Below are positions 7,611 to 15,939 of a DNA stretch of 64,000 nt, piece after piece; position 1 is the first letter of the stretch, and each line of letters starts with the position of its first letter. Under the pieces are notes generated by a model. It made no database searches. It was not told the origin of the DNA and saw only the letters and a program-made list of their open reading frames with translations. Where the stretch lies: assembly GCA_034421515.1 (NCBI GenBank), contig DAOUKH010000012.1, positions 17,343 to 81,342 of the forward strand, written 5' to 3'. The translations under genes were made by a program, and so were the position numbers. Origin of the DNA: DAOUKH01 sp034421515 (GTDB lineage Bacteria > Chloroflexota > Dehalococcoidia > SHYB01).

Positions 7611-8426
7611 ATGGGCAAGCTCGAAGGCAAGACCGTCGTCGTCACCGGCGCGAGCCGGGGCATCGGGCGTGACATGGCGCTGACCTTCGCCGTCGAGGGC
7701 GCGAAGGTGTTGGTGTCGGCGCGCACCGAGAACGAGGGCGACTTCCGCATCCCCGGCAGCATCGCGACGACGGTGGCCCAGATCGAGAAGGCCGGCGGGG
7801 AGGCCATCGGCGTCCGCTGCGACGTGACCGACGACGCGCAGATCGAGGCGCTGGCCGCGGCGGCGGTCGAGCAGTGGGGACGGCTCGACGTCTGGGTCAA
7901 CAACGCCGCCGTGCTCATTCCGGGCAAAATCGAAACCATGCAGACGAAGCACTTCGACCTGCTGTGGAAGATCAACATCCGGCCCATCTTCATCTCGGCG
8001 AAGGCGGTGCTGCCCCAGATGAAGGAACAGGGCGGCGGCCACATCCTGAACCTTTCCTCCACCGGCGCGATCGGGCCGGGCGAGGGGCCCTACGAAGCCG
8101 TCGGTGTCGGCGGCACGGCCTACGGGGCGGGCAAGCGCCACACCGAGCGTCTGACGCAGGGCTTGGCCGGCGAGATATGGCCCTACGGAATCGCGGTCAA
8201 CGTCGTGTCGCCGAAGCGGGGCGTCGCGACCGAGGGTCAGGTCTGGTTCCGCGGCCCCGACCACCCCTTCGTCGGCGCGTGGGAGACGGGCCAAATCACC
8301 GCCGACGCCGCCCTCTGGATGGTGACGCAAGATCCCAAGACCTACACCGGCCGCATCGTCTACGACGAAGACCTGATGACGGAGCTCGGCGTCGACATCT
8401 ACGAACGCTACCCGCTGGTCAAATAG
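7611..8426 (+). CDS. SDR family oxidoreductase (HSDL2-like branch)
   Basis: A short-chain dehydrogenase of 271 residues: cofactor motif TGASRGIG at 12-19, NNAAV around residue 99, catalytic Ser in LNLSSTGA and YGAGK as the YxxxK pair. After the second strand it has an insertion with IPGSIATTVAQIEKAGG, which resembles the PGTI-type insertion of HSDL2-like SDRs; the SDR at 58877 has the same feature. The substrate is unknown; lipid- or ketone-like substrates are a guess from the branch. ATG 7611 follows GGGAGG directly; the longer open frame upstream lacks SDR similarity. Confidence 0.85.
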   Translation: MGKLEGKTVVVTGASRGIGRDMALTFAVEGAKVLVSARTENEGDFRIPGSIATTVAQIEKAGGEAIGVRCDVTDDAQIEALAAAAVEQWGRLDVWVNNAAVLIPGKIETMQTKHFDLLWKINIRPIFISAKAVLPQMKEQGGGHILNLSSTGAIGPGEGPYEAVGVGGTAYGAGKRHTERLTQGLAGEIWPYGIAVNVVSPKRGVATEGQVWFRGPDHPFVGAWETGQITADAALWMVTQDPKTYTGRIVYDEDLMTELGVDIYERYPLVK

Positions 8427-8463
8427 CGCCGCGCGAGCGCCCGAACGGCGCCCTCCACGCACC

Positions 8464-8895
8464 CTACGGCGGCGCGACACCCGGGCCGTGGATCACCCGC
8501 TTGGCCATGCGCCAGCCTTCGGGGGTGCGGCGGAACTGGTCGCGGTAGACGCCCATGGTGGTGAGCTGGGGCGTGGCGTCGGCGTTGCGGTAGTAGTGGT
8601 AGTAGGTCTTGCCGGTCGCGGTGTCGCCGTCGACCTCGATGTTGATGTTCGAGATCAGGTGGAAGGAGTTGGTGCCGGGACCCTGGATGCCGTCGTCCCG
8701 GCGTTGCTGCGCGCCGGCGATGATGTCGGCGCGGCCGGTGCGGGTGTCGCCGGCGGGGCCGGTCCACGAGCCGTCCTCGGTGAAGAGCTGGGCGTACTCG
8801 TTGAGGTCGCCGTCGTCCGCCATCTGCCCCAGTTTCGCCAGGAGCTTGGCGATCTCGACCTCGTCCGCGGTGCGGCGGCTGCGCTCGTCCGTCAT
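8464..8895 (-). CDS. SnoaL-like / NTF2-fold protein
   Basis: The 143-residue protein has the cone-shaped NTF2 pattern: an N-terminal helix pair (EIAKLLAKLGQMADDGDLNEYAQLF), TEDGSWTGP, then beta strands ending GVYRDQFRRTPEGWRMAKRVI. Members are small-molecule hydrolases, dehydratases, isomerases or ring hydroxylase beta subunits, so the reaction cannot be assigned. ATG 8895 is chosen because GGAGG sits 5 bases upstream; the extra 14 residues of the longer frame are not needed. It converges on the SDR gene. Confidence 0.75.
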   Translation of the reverse strand: MTDERSRRTADEVEIAKLLAKLGQMADDGDLNEYAQLFTEDGSWTGPAGDTRTGRADIIAGAQQRRDDGIQGPGTNSFHLISNINIEVDGDTATGKTYYHYYRNADATPQLTTMGVYRDQFRRTPEGWRMAKRVIHGPGVAPP

Positions 8896-9093
8896 GTGAA
8901 CCTCCGGTGTCTTTCCGTTGGGCCGCGAACGTACCAACGGCGGCCTAGGCTGTCAAACGGTGAAAGGACCGCGCGCTTGGTTTGTGGTGGGCACCTGCGT
9001 GCCCAGCGGTGCGCGCCCTCTCTCAATCGCCCCCAGAGGGGGAGAAGTCAAAGGGGACCCCTTCAACGAAGGATACTTTTCCTCCGGCGAGAA

Positions 9094-9114
9094 AGGGTTA
9101 GGCGGGCTAACCCT
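9094..9114 (-). terminator. Hairpin at the end of the hemW-selB-nurA-HAS operon
   Basis: AGGGTTAG and CTAACCCT form a perfect 8-bp stem around a 5-base GC loop, and on the minus strand the stem is followed by TTCT. The TAG stop of the HAS-barrel gene lies inside the stem. The T-tract is short, so termination strength is uncertain. Confidence 0.5.
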
Positions 9115-9718
9115 TGACCATGCGCAGCAGGGTGTTGAGGCGTTGGACGTCGCGGGCGAGGAGACGGGCAAGCTTCTTGCCGGCGGCGAGGCGGAAGGCG
9201 CCGGGGTCGGGGTGGGCGCGGGCTGCAAGGCGGACGAAGGCTGCGGCGGCGTGGTCGGCGTCCGTCGAGGCCGCATTGACCAGGTTGGCGAGATAGTGCG
9301 GCGAATAGGTGAACTCCCGCACGGCGGGCGCATCGGCGACGTGGACGAAGCCGTGCAGGCGGGCCGGCCTCGGCGGGAGGACGTGAGAGACGCCTGCCCC
9401 GTCCCGGTGTCCCACGACGACGGCGGAGAACTCGGCGCGCAGCAGCTCCGTCAGCTCGGGGTGCCGCGCCCGCAGATCGGCCTCCGTTTCGGCGTCCTCA
9501 CCGAGGGCGGCGACGGGACGCGAGCGGTCGAGCCCCGTCGCGGCGGCGTGGTGGACGACGCCGAAGATCTCGACGTCTCCGTCGCTCGTGGTCACCAGGC
9601 TGCCCAGCGGCGGCGGATCGGCGTTGCGGTAGCACTCGGCGGTGAACTCACCAGTCGACGCCTCGATGACCTCGCCGGCCCGCACTTCGCCGTCGCCGTT
9701 CCGTCCATCGCTCGTCAT
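9107..9718 (-). CDS. Stand-alone HAS-barrel domain protein (HerA N-terminal domain without ATPase)
   Basis: The 203-residue protein has the HAS-barrel pattern of HerA/ATP-synthase N-terminal domains: GEVIEASTGEFTAECY, then PPPLGSLVTTSDGDVEIFGVV, with a helical C-terminal half (ALARLAARAH, KKLARLLARDVQRLNTLL). No Walker motifs are present, so the hexameric DNA-translocase part of HerA is missing. It follows nurA by 20 bases on the same strand. The family link says it may act with NurA in DNA end processing, perhaps as an adaptor or a regulator of a HerA encoded elsewhere; this is inference. ATG 9718 is chosen as the first Met with family-like sequence after it. Confidence 0.65.
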   Translation of the reverse strand: MTSDGRNGDGEVRAGEVIEASTGEFTAECYRNADPPPLGSLVTTSDGDVEIFGVVHHAAATGLDRSRPVAALGEDAETEADLRARHPELTELLRAEFSAVVVGHRDGAGVSHVLPPRPARLHGFVHVADAPAVREFTYSPHYLANLVNAASTDADHAAAAFVRLAARAHPDPGAFRLAAGKKLARLLARDVQRLNTLLRMVKG

Positions 9719-9738
9719 CGACGCCTGCCTTTCTTCCT

Positions 9739-10986
9739 CTATATTGCCCGCGACCGCTTGCTTCGAGCTTTCCGGGAGCCAGCCGTCGAAAGGCCCCTTC
9801 GCCGCATCGACCCTTCGACCAACGTCCAGAACGCGCGGCGGTCGGCGGCGTTGACAACGGCGCGCTCGTGGGCTTCTTGCAGCGCAAGCGGATAGCCGCG
9901 GCCCTTGTCGCACTGATCGAGGACGGCGGCATGCAGCAGGTCGAGCGAATCGGGGTCGTCGGCGACCCATTGGGTCGTCTCGACGCGCGCGATCTCTTCG
10001 CCGACGTTCACATAGAAGAAGCGAACCTCGTGCGGTTCGTACTCCTCGACGATGCTCGACGCGCTGGCGAAGACGCGCGACCGCTCGCCGGGCTCTAGCA
10101 ATTGGGCGAAGAGATCGCGGTCCATGAGGCCGGCGACGGCCCCCTCGCACTCCCGCTTGCCGGCGCCCTTGACGCAGATGTTGTCGCAGCCGGAAGTGGC
10201 GACGTCTTCATGCGGGCAGGCGGCGACCCGCACCACGTTCGCCACCTCCCTGGCCCCCGGGCGGCTGATGTAGCTGCCGAGGGCGACGGGCCGGCGGCGC
10301 GCCACCTCGCGAAGGCGGGTCAGGGCGTCGACCAATCCGTCGCGCAGGATGCGGTCCCGAACGTGCTCGGGGTGGCGCGAAAGCTGCCAGAGGACGAGGC
10401 TGCCGTCGAGGAGCGCGGCGACGGGCTCGTTGCCGGAGTCGGCTTCGACGCGGTCGGCAAGCGCCTGCACCTCCATGGCGGTGCGCAGCAGGCCCACCAG
10501 GGGTTCGTCCACGGTCTCGTCCTTCATCCCGGCAGGGTCGGCCCAGACCATGTCACGCGGCTCGCTGAAGAGCACCGGCTCGCCGAAGAGCTCGGCGGCG
10601 GGCTCCGCGCCGTAACGCAGCCGGATGCCCCCCACGTTGATGAGGTAGCACTGCGCCGCCTCGTGGCGGTCGAGGTGGATCTGCGAGCCGTCGGTCGCAA
10701 AGACGGTGTAGTCGGATGGGAGGGGCGGCGCAGGCACAGTGTCTGCTAAGCCAGGTCGGAGGCCGCCGGGCGTCCCCGCCACGATCCAGGTCACACGGCG
10801 GCGCGGCGGACCGGCGGCCTCGATGCGGTGCAGAAGCTCGGACTCGCCGAGCCCCGACAAGGTCGGGTCGCGGAGCACCGCGGCGGCGCGGTCGAGGCGG
10901 CCCCGCCAGGCGTCGAAGCCGTCGTCGAGGCCGCGGGTCATGCCCTCCACCTGCGAGACGGTGCGGTGCAGGTCGAGCGGCGTCAC
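9739..10986 (-). CDS. nurA: NurA-domain nuclease
   Basis: The 415-residue protein has the NurA metal-site motif FATDGSQI with Asp99 and a second acidic site ALLDGSLVLW with Asp194. Four cysteines in a C-x9-C-x3-C-x8-C array (257, 267, 271, 280) may bind zinc or an Fe-S cluster; bacterial NurA-like proteins often have a Cys group here. NurA is a 5'-3' exo- and single-strand endonuclease that in archaea works with the HerA translocase in double-strand break resection. The C-terminus is very basic (KARSKRSRAI). It starts 25 bases after selB ends and is followed by the solo HAS-barrel gene; no HerA ATPase is encoded in the window. Confidence 0.8.
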   Translation of the reverse strand: MTPLDLHRTVSQVEGMTRGLDDGFDAWRGRLDRAAAVLRDPTLSGLGESELLHRIEAAGPPRRRVTWIVAGTPGGLRPGLADTVPAPPLPSDYTVFATDGSQIHLDRHEAAQCYLINVGGIRLRYGAEPAAELFGEPVLFSEPRDMVWADPAGMKDETVDEPLVGLLRTAMEVQALADRVEADSGNEPVAALLDGSLVLWQLSRHPEHVRDRILRDGLVDALTRLREVARRRPVALGSYISRPGAREVANVVRVAACPHEDVATSGCDNICVKGAGKRECEGAVAGLMDRDLFAQLLEPGERSRVFASASSIVEEYEPHEVRFFYVNVGEEIARVETTQWVADDPDSLDLLHAAVLDQCDKGRGYPLALQEAHERAVVNAADRRAFWTLVEGSMRRRGLSTAGSRKARSKRSRAI

Positions 10987-11011
10987 GGCATCGCCGTCCT
11001 AAGAAGCCGGT

Positions 11012-12874
11012 TCATCGCAGCACCCGCTCGTCGCCCTGGCGGCGCGTGATTCGGGTCTGGTCGAGGTATTCGAGGAAAGCGAGCACGTACTTGCGGCTGC
11101 TGCCGAACATGTCGCGGACCTGCCCCACCGTAATCGTCCCTTCTTCCCGCAGGCGGGCCACGACCCTGCCGCGCATCTCCTCGAAGGCGGCGGCGGCGAA
11201 GACGACGTCCGGCGCGGCACGGACGACCTTGCCCTCGTCGAGCAGGTAGGCGAGCAGCTCGGGGTCGAGCTTGGCCTCAGGCGGCGGGCTGTACGGCGAC
11301 GATTCCAGCGCGGCAAGATATCGGTCGATGTCGGCCTGCTGCGAGGGCGAGACGGACGGCTCGCGACCCGGCAGGTGGAGGAGCGAGCCGCGTTCCGCGA
11401 TGTCGCCGCGCGCCTCCAGCGCTTCAAGCACGAGACCGAATTGGGCGGGATTCAGGTTGAGGCGGCTCCGGACTTCCTCCTTCGCCATGCCGCGCCGGGC
11501 CGGGTAGCGCGCGTGGAAGTCGCCGAGAAGGTCGGCAAGCTTCCGCCCACGGCCCGCGAGGCCGTGCTCGGTGTGGACGTAGGAGTCGGGGCCGAGCCTG
11601 CCGTCGCCAAGGTGCACCAGCTCCCCCGATTCGACGAGGCGCGCGACGACGGTCTCCACCTCGGCCGCCGACATGTTCACCGTGTCCGGCAGACTCCTGA
11701 CCTGGCACGGCTCCTTGGCGGCGATGGCCTCCGTCACGAGCTCGTCAGGCGACCCCGCTTCCAGCACTTCGAGGCGGCCGATCACGCCCCCGTCGAAGCG
11801 CCGGTGGCGCTTGGCCCGCGGCTCGATGATCTCGCCGCCGCCGACGGTCCCCCACGAGTTACGGAGGATGAACAGGTCGCCCTTCACCAAGGCGACGGGA
11901 CGCTGCAGCTTCAGTTGCGCGAGGCCGGTCTCGCCCGGCCCAAGCTCGTCACTCTCGAGGAGGCGGAAGCGCGCCGGGGTCTCCGACGTGCCCGTGTGGA
12001 AGAGCACGGTGGCGTTGTGTTTGAGCGGTGCGGGCGCGTCCTTGACCATGCGCACGCGGGCGTCGACGGCTTCCGTGGCGGCGAGCCAGCCCGGGGCAGC
12101 CACCACGTCGCCGCGGCTCACCTCCTCATGGCCGATGCCGCTAATGTTCACGGCGAGCCGTCGCCCCGGCCCGGCCTCGTCAAGCTTCTTCCGGTGGGTC
12201 TGCAGGCCCCGGATGCGGCCCCGCAGGCCCTTGGGGACGACCTCGACTTCCTGGCCCACCGAGAAGGAGCCGTCCGACAGCGTGCCGGTCACTACGGCGC
12301 CGAAGCCGGTCATCACGAAGGCGCGGTCGACGGGAAGGCGGGGACGGCCCAAGTCCTTGCGGGGCTCGGTCTCGGCGAGCAGGTCGGCGACGGTCTGCTT
12401 GAGCTCGTCGAGGCCGTCGCCGGTCATCGCCGAGGCGGCGATCATCGGCGCGCCCTCCAAGGCGGCGCCTTCGAGCGCGTCTCTAACGTCGGCGCTGACC
12501 AATTCCAGCCAGTCGTCGTCCACGAGGTCCTTCTTGGTCAGCACGACGAGGCCCCGGTCGACGCGCAGCAGGTCGAGAATGGCGAGGTGCTCCCGGGTCT
12601 GGGGCATGACACCCTCGTCCGCCGCGACGATCAGCATGGCAAGGTCGACGCCGCCGACGCCGGCGAGCATGTTCTTGACGAGGCGCTCGTGGCCCGGCAC
12701 GTCAACGACCCCGACCTCTTCGCCGTTGGGGAGACGGAGCCAGGCGAAGCCGAGATCGAGCGTCATCTCACGCTCTTTCTCTTCTTTCAGCCGGTCGGGA
12801 TCGATGCCGGTGAGCGCCTTCACCAGCGTCGATTTTCCGTGGTCTACGTGGCCCGCCGTGCCGATGACGTACAT
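11012..12874 (-). CDS. selB: Selenocysteine-specific elongation factor SelB
   Basis: The 620-residue GTPase carries GHVDHGKS (8-15), DVPGHE (58-63) and TKKD (113-116), an EF-Tu-like domain 2 and 3 region to about residue 340, and then a C-terminal half made of winged-helix units (RGMAKEEVRSRLNLNPAQF; ITVGQVRDMFGSSRKYVLAFLEYLD). The last repeat with SSRKY is the typical SECIS-binding end of SelB. It brings Sec-tRNA to UGA codons followed by a SECIS hairpin. Its client in the window is the UGSC protein at 6514-7059. It lies 60 bases after hemW, 25 before nurA. ATG 12874 follows TAGGAACCGGC. selA, selC and selD are not in the window. Confidence 0.93.
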   Translation of the reverse strand: MYVIGTAGHVDHGKSTLVKALTGIDPDRLKEEKEREMTLDLGFAWLRLPNGEEVGVVDVPGHERLVKNMLAGVGGVDLAMLIVAADEGVMPQTREHLAILDLLRVDRGLVVLTKKDLVDDDWLELVSADVRDALEGAALEGAPMIAASAMTGDGLDELKQTVADLLAETEPRKDLGRPRLPVDRAFVMTGFGAVVTGTLSDGSFSVGQEVEVVPKGLRGRIRGLQTHRKKLDEAGPGRRLAVNISGIGHEEVSRGDVVAAPGWLAATEAVDARVRMVKDAPAPLKHNATVLFHTGTSETPARFRLLESDELGPGETGLAQLKLQRPVALVKGDLFILRNSWGTVGGGEIIEPRAKRHRRFDGGVIGRLEVLEAGSPDELVTEAIAAKEPCQVRSLPDTVNMSAAEVETVVARLVESGELVHLGDGRLGPDSYVHTEHGLAGRGRKLADLLGDFHARYPARRGMAKEEVRSRLNLNPAQFGLVLEALEARGDIAERGSLLHLPGREPSVSPSQQADIDRYLAALESSPYSPPPEAKLDPELLAYLLDEGKVVRAAPDVVFAAAAFEEMRGRVVARLREEGTITVGQVRDMFGSSRKYVLAFLEYLDQTRITRRQGDERVLR

Positions 12875-12934
12875 GCCGGTTCCTACGGGGCAGAGAATAC
12901 CACCGCCGGGCGGGCCGGAGGCAGGCGCTGCCGT

Positions 12935-14098
12935 CTATTCTCCGGCGGGGAGTAGCCGGGCGAAAAGCTCGTTGCTGAGGAGGCGCCCCTTCGACGTCAG
13001 GCGCACGGCGCCGCCGGCGCGCTCGATCATCCCGTAGCCCTCGAACTCGTCGAGCACGGACGCAGCCTCCGTTGGCACGTCGGCCTCGGCCAAACCCGAG
13101 TCGAGGCGCAGGTGGAGGATCGCGGTCTCCGCTGCCAGCTCGGCGTCGTCCAGCGTCCGCCGGTCCTCGACAACGGGGCTCCCCTCGATGGCGGCCCCTG
13201 TCTCGGTGCTCGACGGCGTCGGATGCGGCTGGCTGAGCCGACGGACGTATTCCGCGGGTGGCCTGATATTCCAGAACCGCGTCGGCGGCAGGTAGGAATG
13301 CGCCCCGGGCCCAAAGCCGACAAATGGGCCGTTCTCCCAGTAGGTCAGGTTGTGCCTCGACGCGCGGCCCGGCTTCGCCCAGTTCGAGATTTCGTAGTGC
13401 TCGTAGTCCGCCTCGGCCAGACGTTGCTCGGCGAGCTCGTACATCTCGGCGGCGAGGTCAGGGTCGGGCGTGGGGATGCGTCCCGCCTCCACGTCGCGGT
13501 GCAGCGGCGTCCCTTCTTCTATCCCCAACGCATAGAGCGACACGTGCTCCACGCCCAGCGCCGCTGCGCCCTCCAGCGACTCCTCCCACTGCGCCACCGT
13601 CTGCCGCGGTAGGCCATAGATGAGGTCGACCGAGACATTGTCGAAGCCGGCCTGCTGGGCCCGGCCCACGGCCTCGACCGCCTCGCGGGCCGAGTGGCGG
13701 CGGGTCAGCAGGGCAAGCTCATCGTCGCGCAGGCTCTGGACGCCGAAGCTGAGCCGGTTGATTCCCGCCTCCCGCCAGACGGCGAAGCTCTCCGACACGG
13801 CGTCGCCGGGGTTCACCTCAGCCGTAATCTCCGCGTCCTCCTCGACGCCAAAGGCGCCGCGGACGGCGTCGAGGACGCCGGCGAGCTCGGCGGGAGGTAG
13901 CCACGACGGCGTCCCGCCGCCGAAGAAGACCGACCTCACCTCAGGCCGTCCGAGCGCACCGCTCCAGTAGGCGGCCTCATGTTTGACCGCCTCCAAGTAG
14001 CCGGGGATAAGCCGCTCGATGCGCTCGTAGGTATTGAAGTTGCAGTAGGCGCACTTCGTCTCGCAGAACGGGACGTGGATGTACAGCGCGAGGGCCAT
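12935..14098 (-). CDS. hemW: Radical SAM heme chaperone HemW
   Basis: The 387-residue protein begins MALALYIHVPFCETKCAYCN with the radical-SAM cysteines 12, 16 and 19, followed by FFGGGTPSWL, EVNPGD, RLSFGVQSL and SVDLIYGLP, all standard for the HemN/HemW family. The length and the lack of a fourth nearby Cys favour HemW, the heme-binding chaperone, over true HemN coproporphyrinogen dehydrogenase. It leads a minus-strand operon with selB, nurA and the HAS-barrel gene. The start region is divergent from holA. Confidence 0.88.
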   Translation of the reverse strand: MALALYIHVPFCETKCAYCNFNTYERIERLIPGYLEAVKHEAAYWSGALGRPEVRSVFFGGGTPSWLPPAELAGVLDAVRGAFGVEEDAEITAEVNPGDAVSESFAVWREAGINRLSFGVQSLRDDELALLTRRHSAREAVEAVGRAQQAGFDNVSVDLIYGLPRQTVAQWEESLEGAAALGVEHVSLYALGIEEGTPLHRDVEAGRIPTPDPDLAAEMYELAEQRLAEADYEHYEISNWAKPGRASRHNLTYWENGPFVGFGPGAHSYLPPTRFWNIRPPAEYVRRLSQPHPTPSSTETGAAIEGSPVVEDRRTLDDAELAAETAILHLRLDSGLAEADVPTEAASVLDEFEGYGMIERAGGAVRLTSKGRLLSNELFARLLPAGE

Positions 14099-14137
14099 GT
14101 TCTTGATGGACGCGGTCGTGTGGCGCCGGCGGGCTCA

Positions 14138-14150
14138 GAATACTATTCTT
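14138..14150. promoter_or_regulatory. Palindromic -10 region between hemW and holA
   Basis: AGAATACTATTCT is a perfect inverted repeat around a central base. Read in either direction it offers a TATTCT -10-like hexamer, so the divergent hemW and holA promoters may overlap here. Confidence 0.35.
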
Positions 14151-14193
14151 GCGGCGCAGATACTGCTCCCGCCCCTTAGTCGAGGCCCCGACC

Positions 14194-15201
14194 ATGCCGT
14201 GCCACCTGTTCTACGGCGAGGATGACTTCTCCGCCCAGGAGGCCTACCGGCGCGTCGCCGCCGAAATCGGCCCCGCCGAGGAGTTGGTCACCAACACCAC
14301 GACGTTCGACGGCGAGAGCGCATCCTTCGGCGAGGTCGCCATGGCGGCCCAGGCGATGCCCTTCTTGGGGGCGAAACGGCTCGTCGTCGTCGAGGGCTTG
14401 GGGCGGCGGCTCACGGCCAGGGGCAAGAAGGCCGCGGACGGGGAGGACAAGGACGGCTTGAAGGACTGGGCGGGGCTCCCCGGCCTAGTCGGCGGGCTGC
14501 CGCCAACCACCGTGCTCATCTTCCTCGACGGCCCCCTCACGGCGGGCAGCGCCCTGGTCAAGGCCGTGCGCGCCGCCAAGGGCGAGGTGAAGGTGTTCAA
14601 CCCGCTCAGAGACCGGGAAGTCGCGGGGTGGATCGCGGACCGGGCCAAGGCAAAGGGCGCGAGCATCGCCGGCCCGGCCGTCCAGATGCTTGCCGGGCTC
14701 GTCGGGGGCAACCTCCGGCTGCTTGACGGCGAGCTCGATAAGCTCGCCACCTACGCCCAAGGAAGGACGATCGAGCGGGGCGACGTCGAAGCGCTGGTTT
14801 CGCAGGCGAAGGAGACCAGCATCTTCGAGCTTGTCGACGCCGTGGCGACGCGCCGGCAGGGTCCGGCGATGCGGGCGCTGGAGCGGCTGCTCACGCAAGG
14901 GGCGCCGCCGCCGGTGGCGATGACGATGCTGGCGCGGCAACTGCGGCTCATGACGCAGGTCAAGGCGCTCGCCGCCCGGAACGCCGGCGACGACGAAATC
15001 ATGGCCGCCCTCGGAACGCGCTCCGACTTCGTCGTGCGCAAGACAAAGGAACAGGCACGCAGCTACAGCATCGAGGCCCTGCGGCAGCTCTACGAACGGC
15101 TGCTGGAGACCGACCTCGCGATCAAGACCGGCGCGGTGTCGGACGAGCTCGGCCTCGAGATGTTCGTTGCGGAAGCGAGCGCGCCAGCCGGGCGGCGCTA
15201 A
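14194..15201 (+). CDS. holA: DNA polymerase III subunit delta
   Basis: The 335-residue protein has the HolA layout: it opens with MPCHLFYGEDDFSAQEAYRR (Walker-like region without P-loop function), then PFLGAKRLVVVEGL, a central FNPLRDREVAGWIADRAKAKG and the C-terminal collar domain (FELVDAVATRRQGPAMRALE, LARQLRLMTQVKALAAR). HolA opens the sliding clamp during clamp loading. ATG 14194 is chosen; the track upstream adds residues with no HolA similarity. It converges on the PHP gene with a 6-base gap. Confidence 0.88.
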   Translation: MPCHLFYGEDDFSAQEAYRRVAAEIGPAEELVTNTTTFDGESASFGEVAMAAQAMPFLGAKRLVVVEGLGRRLTARGKKAADGEDKDGLKDWAGLPGLVGGLPPTTVLIFLDGPLTAGSALVKAVRAAKGEVKVFNPLRDREVAGWIADRAKAKGASIAGPAVQMLAGLVGGNLRLLDGELDKLATYAQGRTIERGDVEALVSQAKETSIFELVDAVATRRQGPAMRALERLLTQGAPPPVAMTMLARQLRLMTQVKALAARNAGDDEIMAALGTRSDFVVRKTKEQARSYSIEALRQLYERLLETDLAIKTGAVSDELGLEMFVAEASAPAGRR

Positions 15202-15207
15202 CGGCCG

Positions 15208-15849
15208 TCACCGCAGCCGCGCCGCGCGGAACCGTCCCGCCTTCACCTCGGCGATGAAGTCGCCGAGCCCCAAGACGGGGCGCTCGAACTCCGTCGCGCA
15301 GACGCCCATGTCTTCGGGTTCGTGGGTGTCGCTGCCGCCAAAGGAAGGCAGACCCGTGAACTCACAGAGGGCCGCCGAGAACTCGTTCTGACGATCGCTG
15401 CCCCGGCCGTTGAGCGACTCGACGCCCTCCGTCAGGCGGAAGGCTGCGTTGCCGTTCGCCGCCCTCCGCACCTGCTCGTCAAACGGCAGCGCCCACGGCT
15501 CGGACTCGTCGGTGTACGCCCGCCGGTAGGGGTGCACCACGAGCAGGACGCCCCCGGCGCGGTCGACGTACTCCCGCAGGAAGGCCGTCCGGTGCATTCC
15601 GTAAACGTAGGAGTCGATACCGAAGACGAGCACGTGCCCCTCCTCGGTGGTGATTTCGCAGCCGGGGATGATCGTGAAGTCGTGCCGCTTCGCCAATTCC
15701 TCGGCGCGGCGAGGGTCCCAGAACTGGTCGTGCTCGGTGAGGCAGAGGCCGTCGAGGCCCGCCGCCTTGGCCCCCTCGACAAGCTCGTCCGGGGTGAGCG
15801 TGCTGTCCCATGACTCCAGAGACGTGTGCGCGTGTAGGTCGATGAGCAT
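15208..15849 (-). CDS. PHP domain phosphoesterase-like protein
   Basis: The 213-residue protein shows all PHP metal-site motifs: DLHAHTS at the N-terminus, LTEHDQF near residue 38, Glu in IPGCEITTEEGH, His in LLVVHPYRRA and FGGSDTHEPE near the end. PHP proteins are trinuclear metal phosphoesterases; short stand-alone ones act on phosphoesters such as nucleotides or histidinol phosphate, but the substrate here is not evident. The end converges on holA. Confidence 0.82.
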   Translation of the reverse strand: MLIDLHAHTSLESWDSTLTPDELVEGAKAAGLDGLCLTEHDQFWDPRRAEELAKRHDFTIIPGCEITTEEGHVLVFGIDSYVYGMHRTAFLREYVDRAGGVLLVVHPYRRAYTDESEPWALPFDEQVRRAANGNAAFRLTEGVESLNGRGSDRQNEFSAALCEFTGLPSFGGSDTHEPEDMGVCATEFERPVLGLGDFIAEVKAGRFRAARLR

Positions 15850-15939
15850 CCGTTCGAGTCTCCCACCGCGCCGAAGGGGCCGTCAAGGAAGGACGACACC
15901 GCCCTATACTGTGGCCGAATCCGACCATTGGAGACCCGG

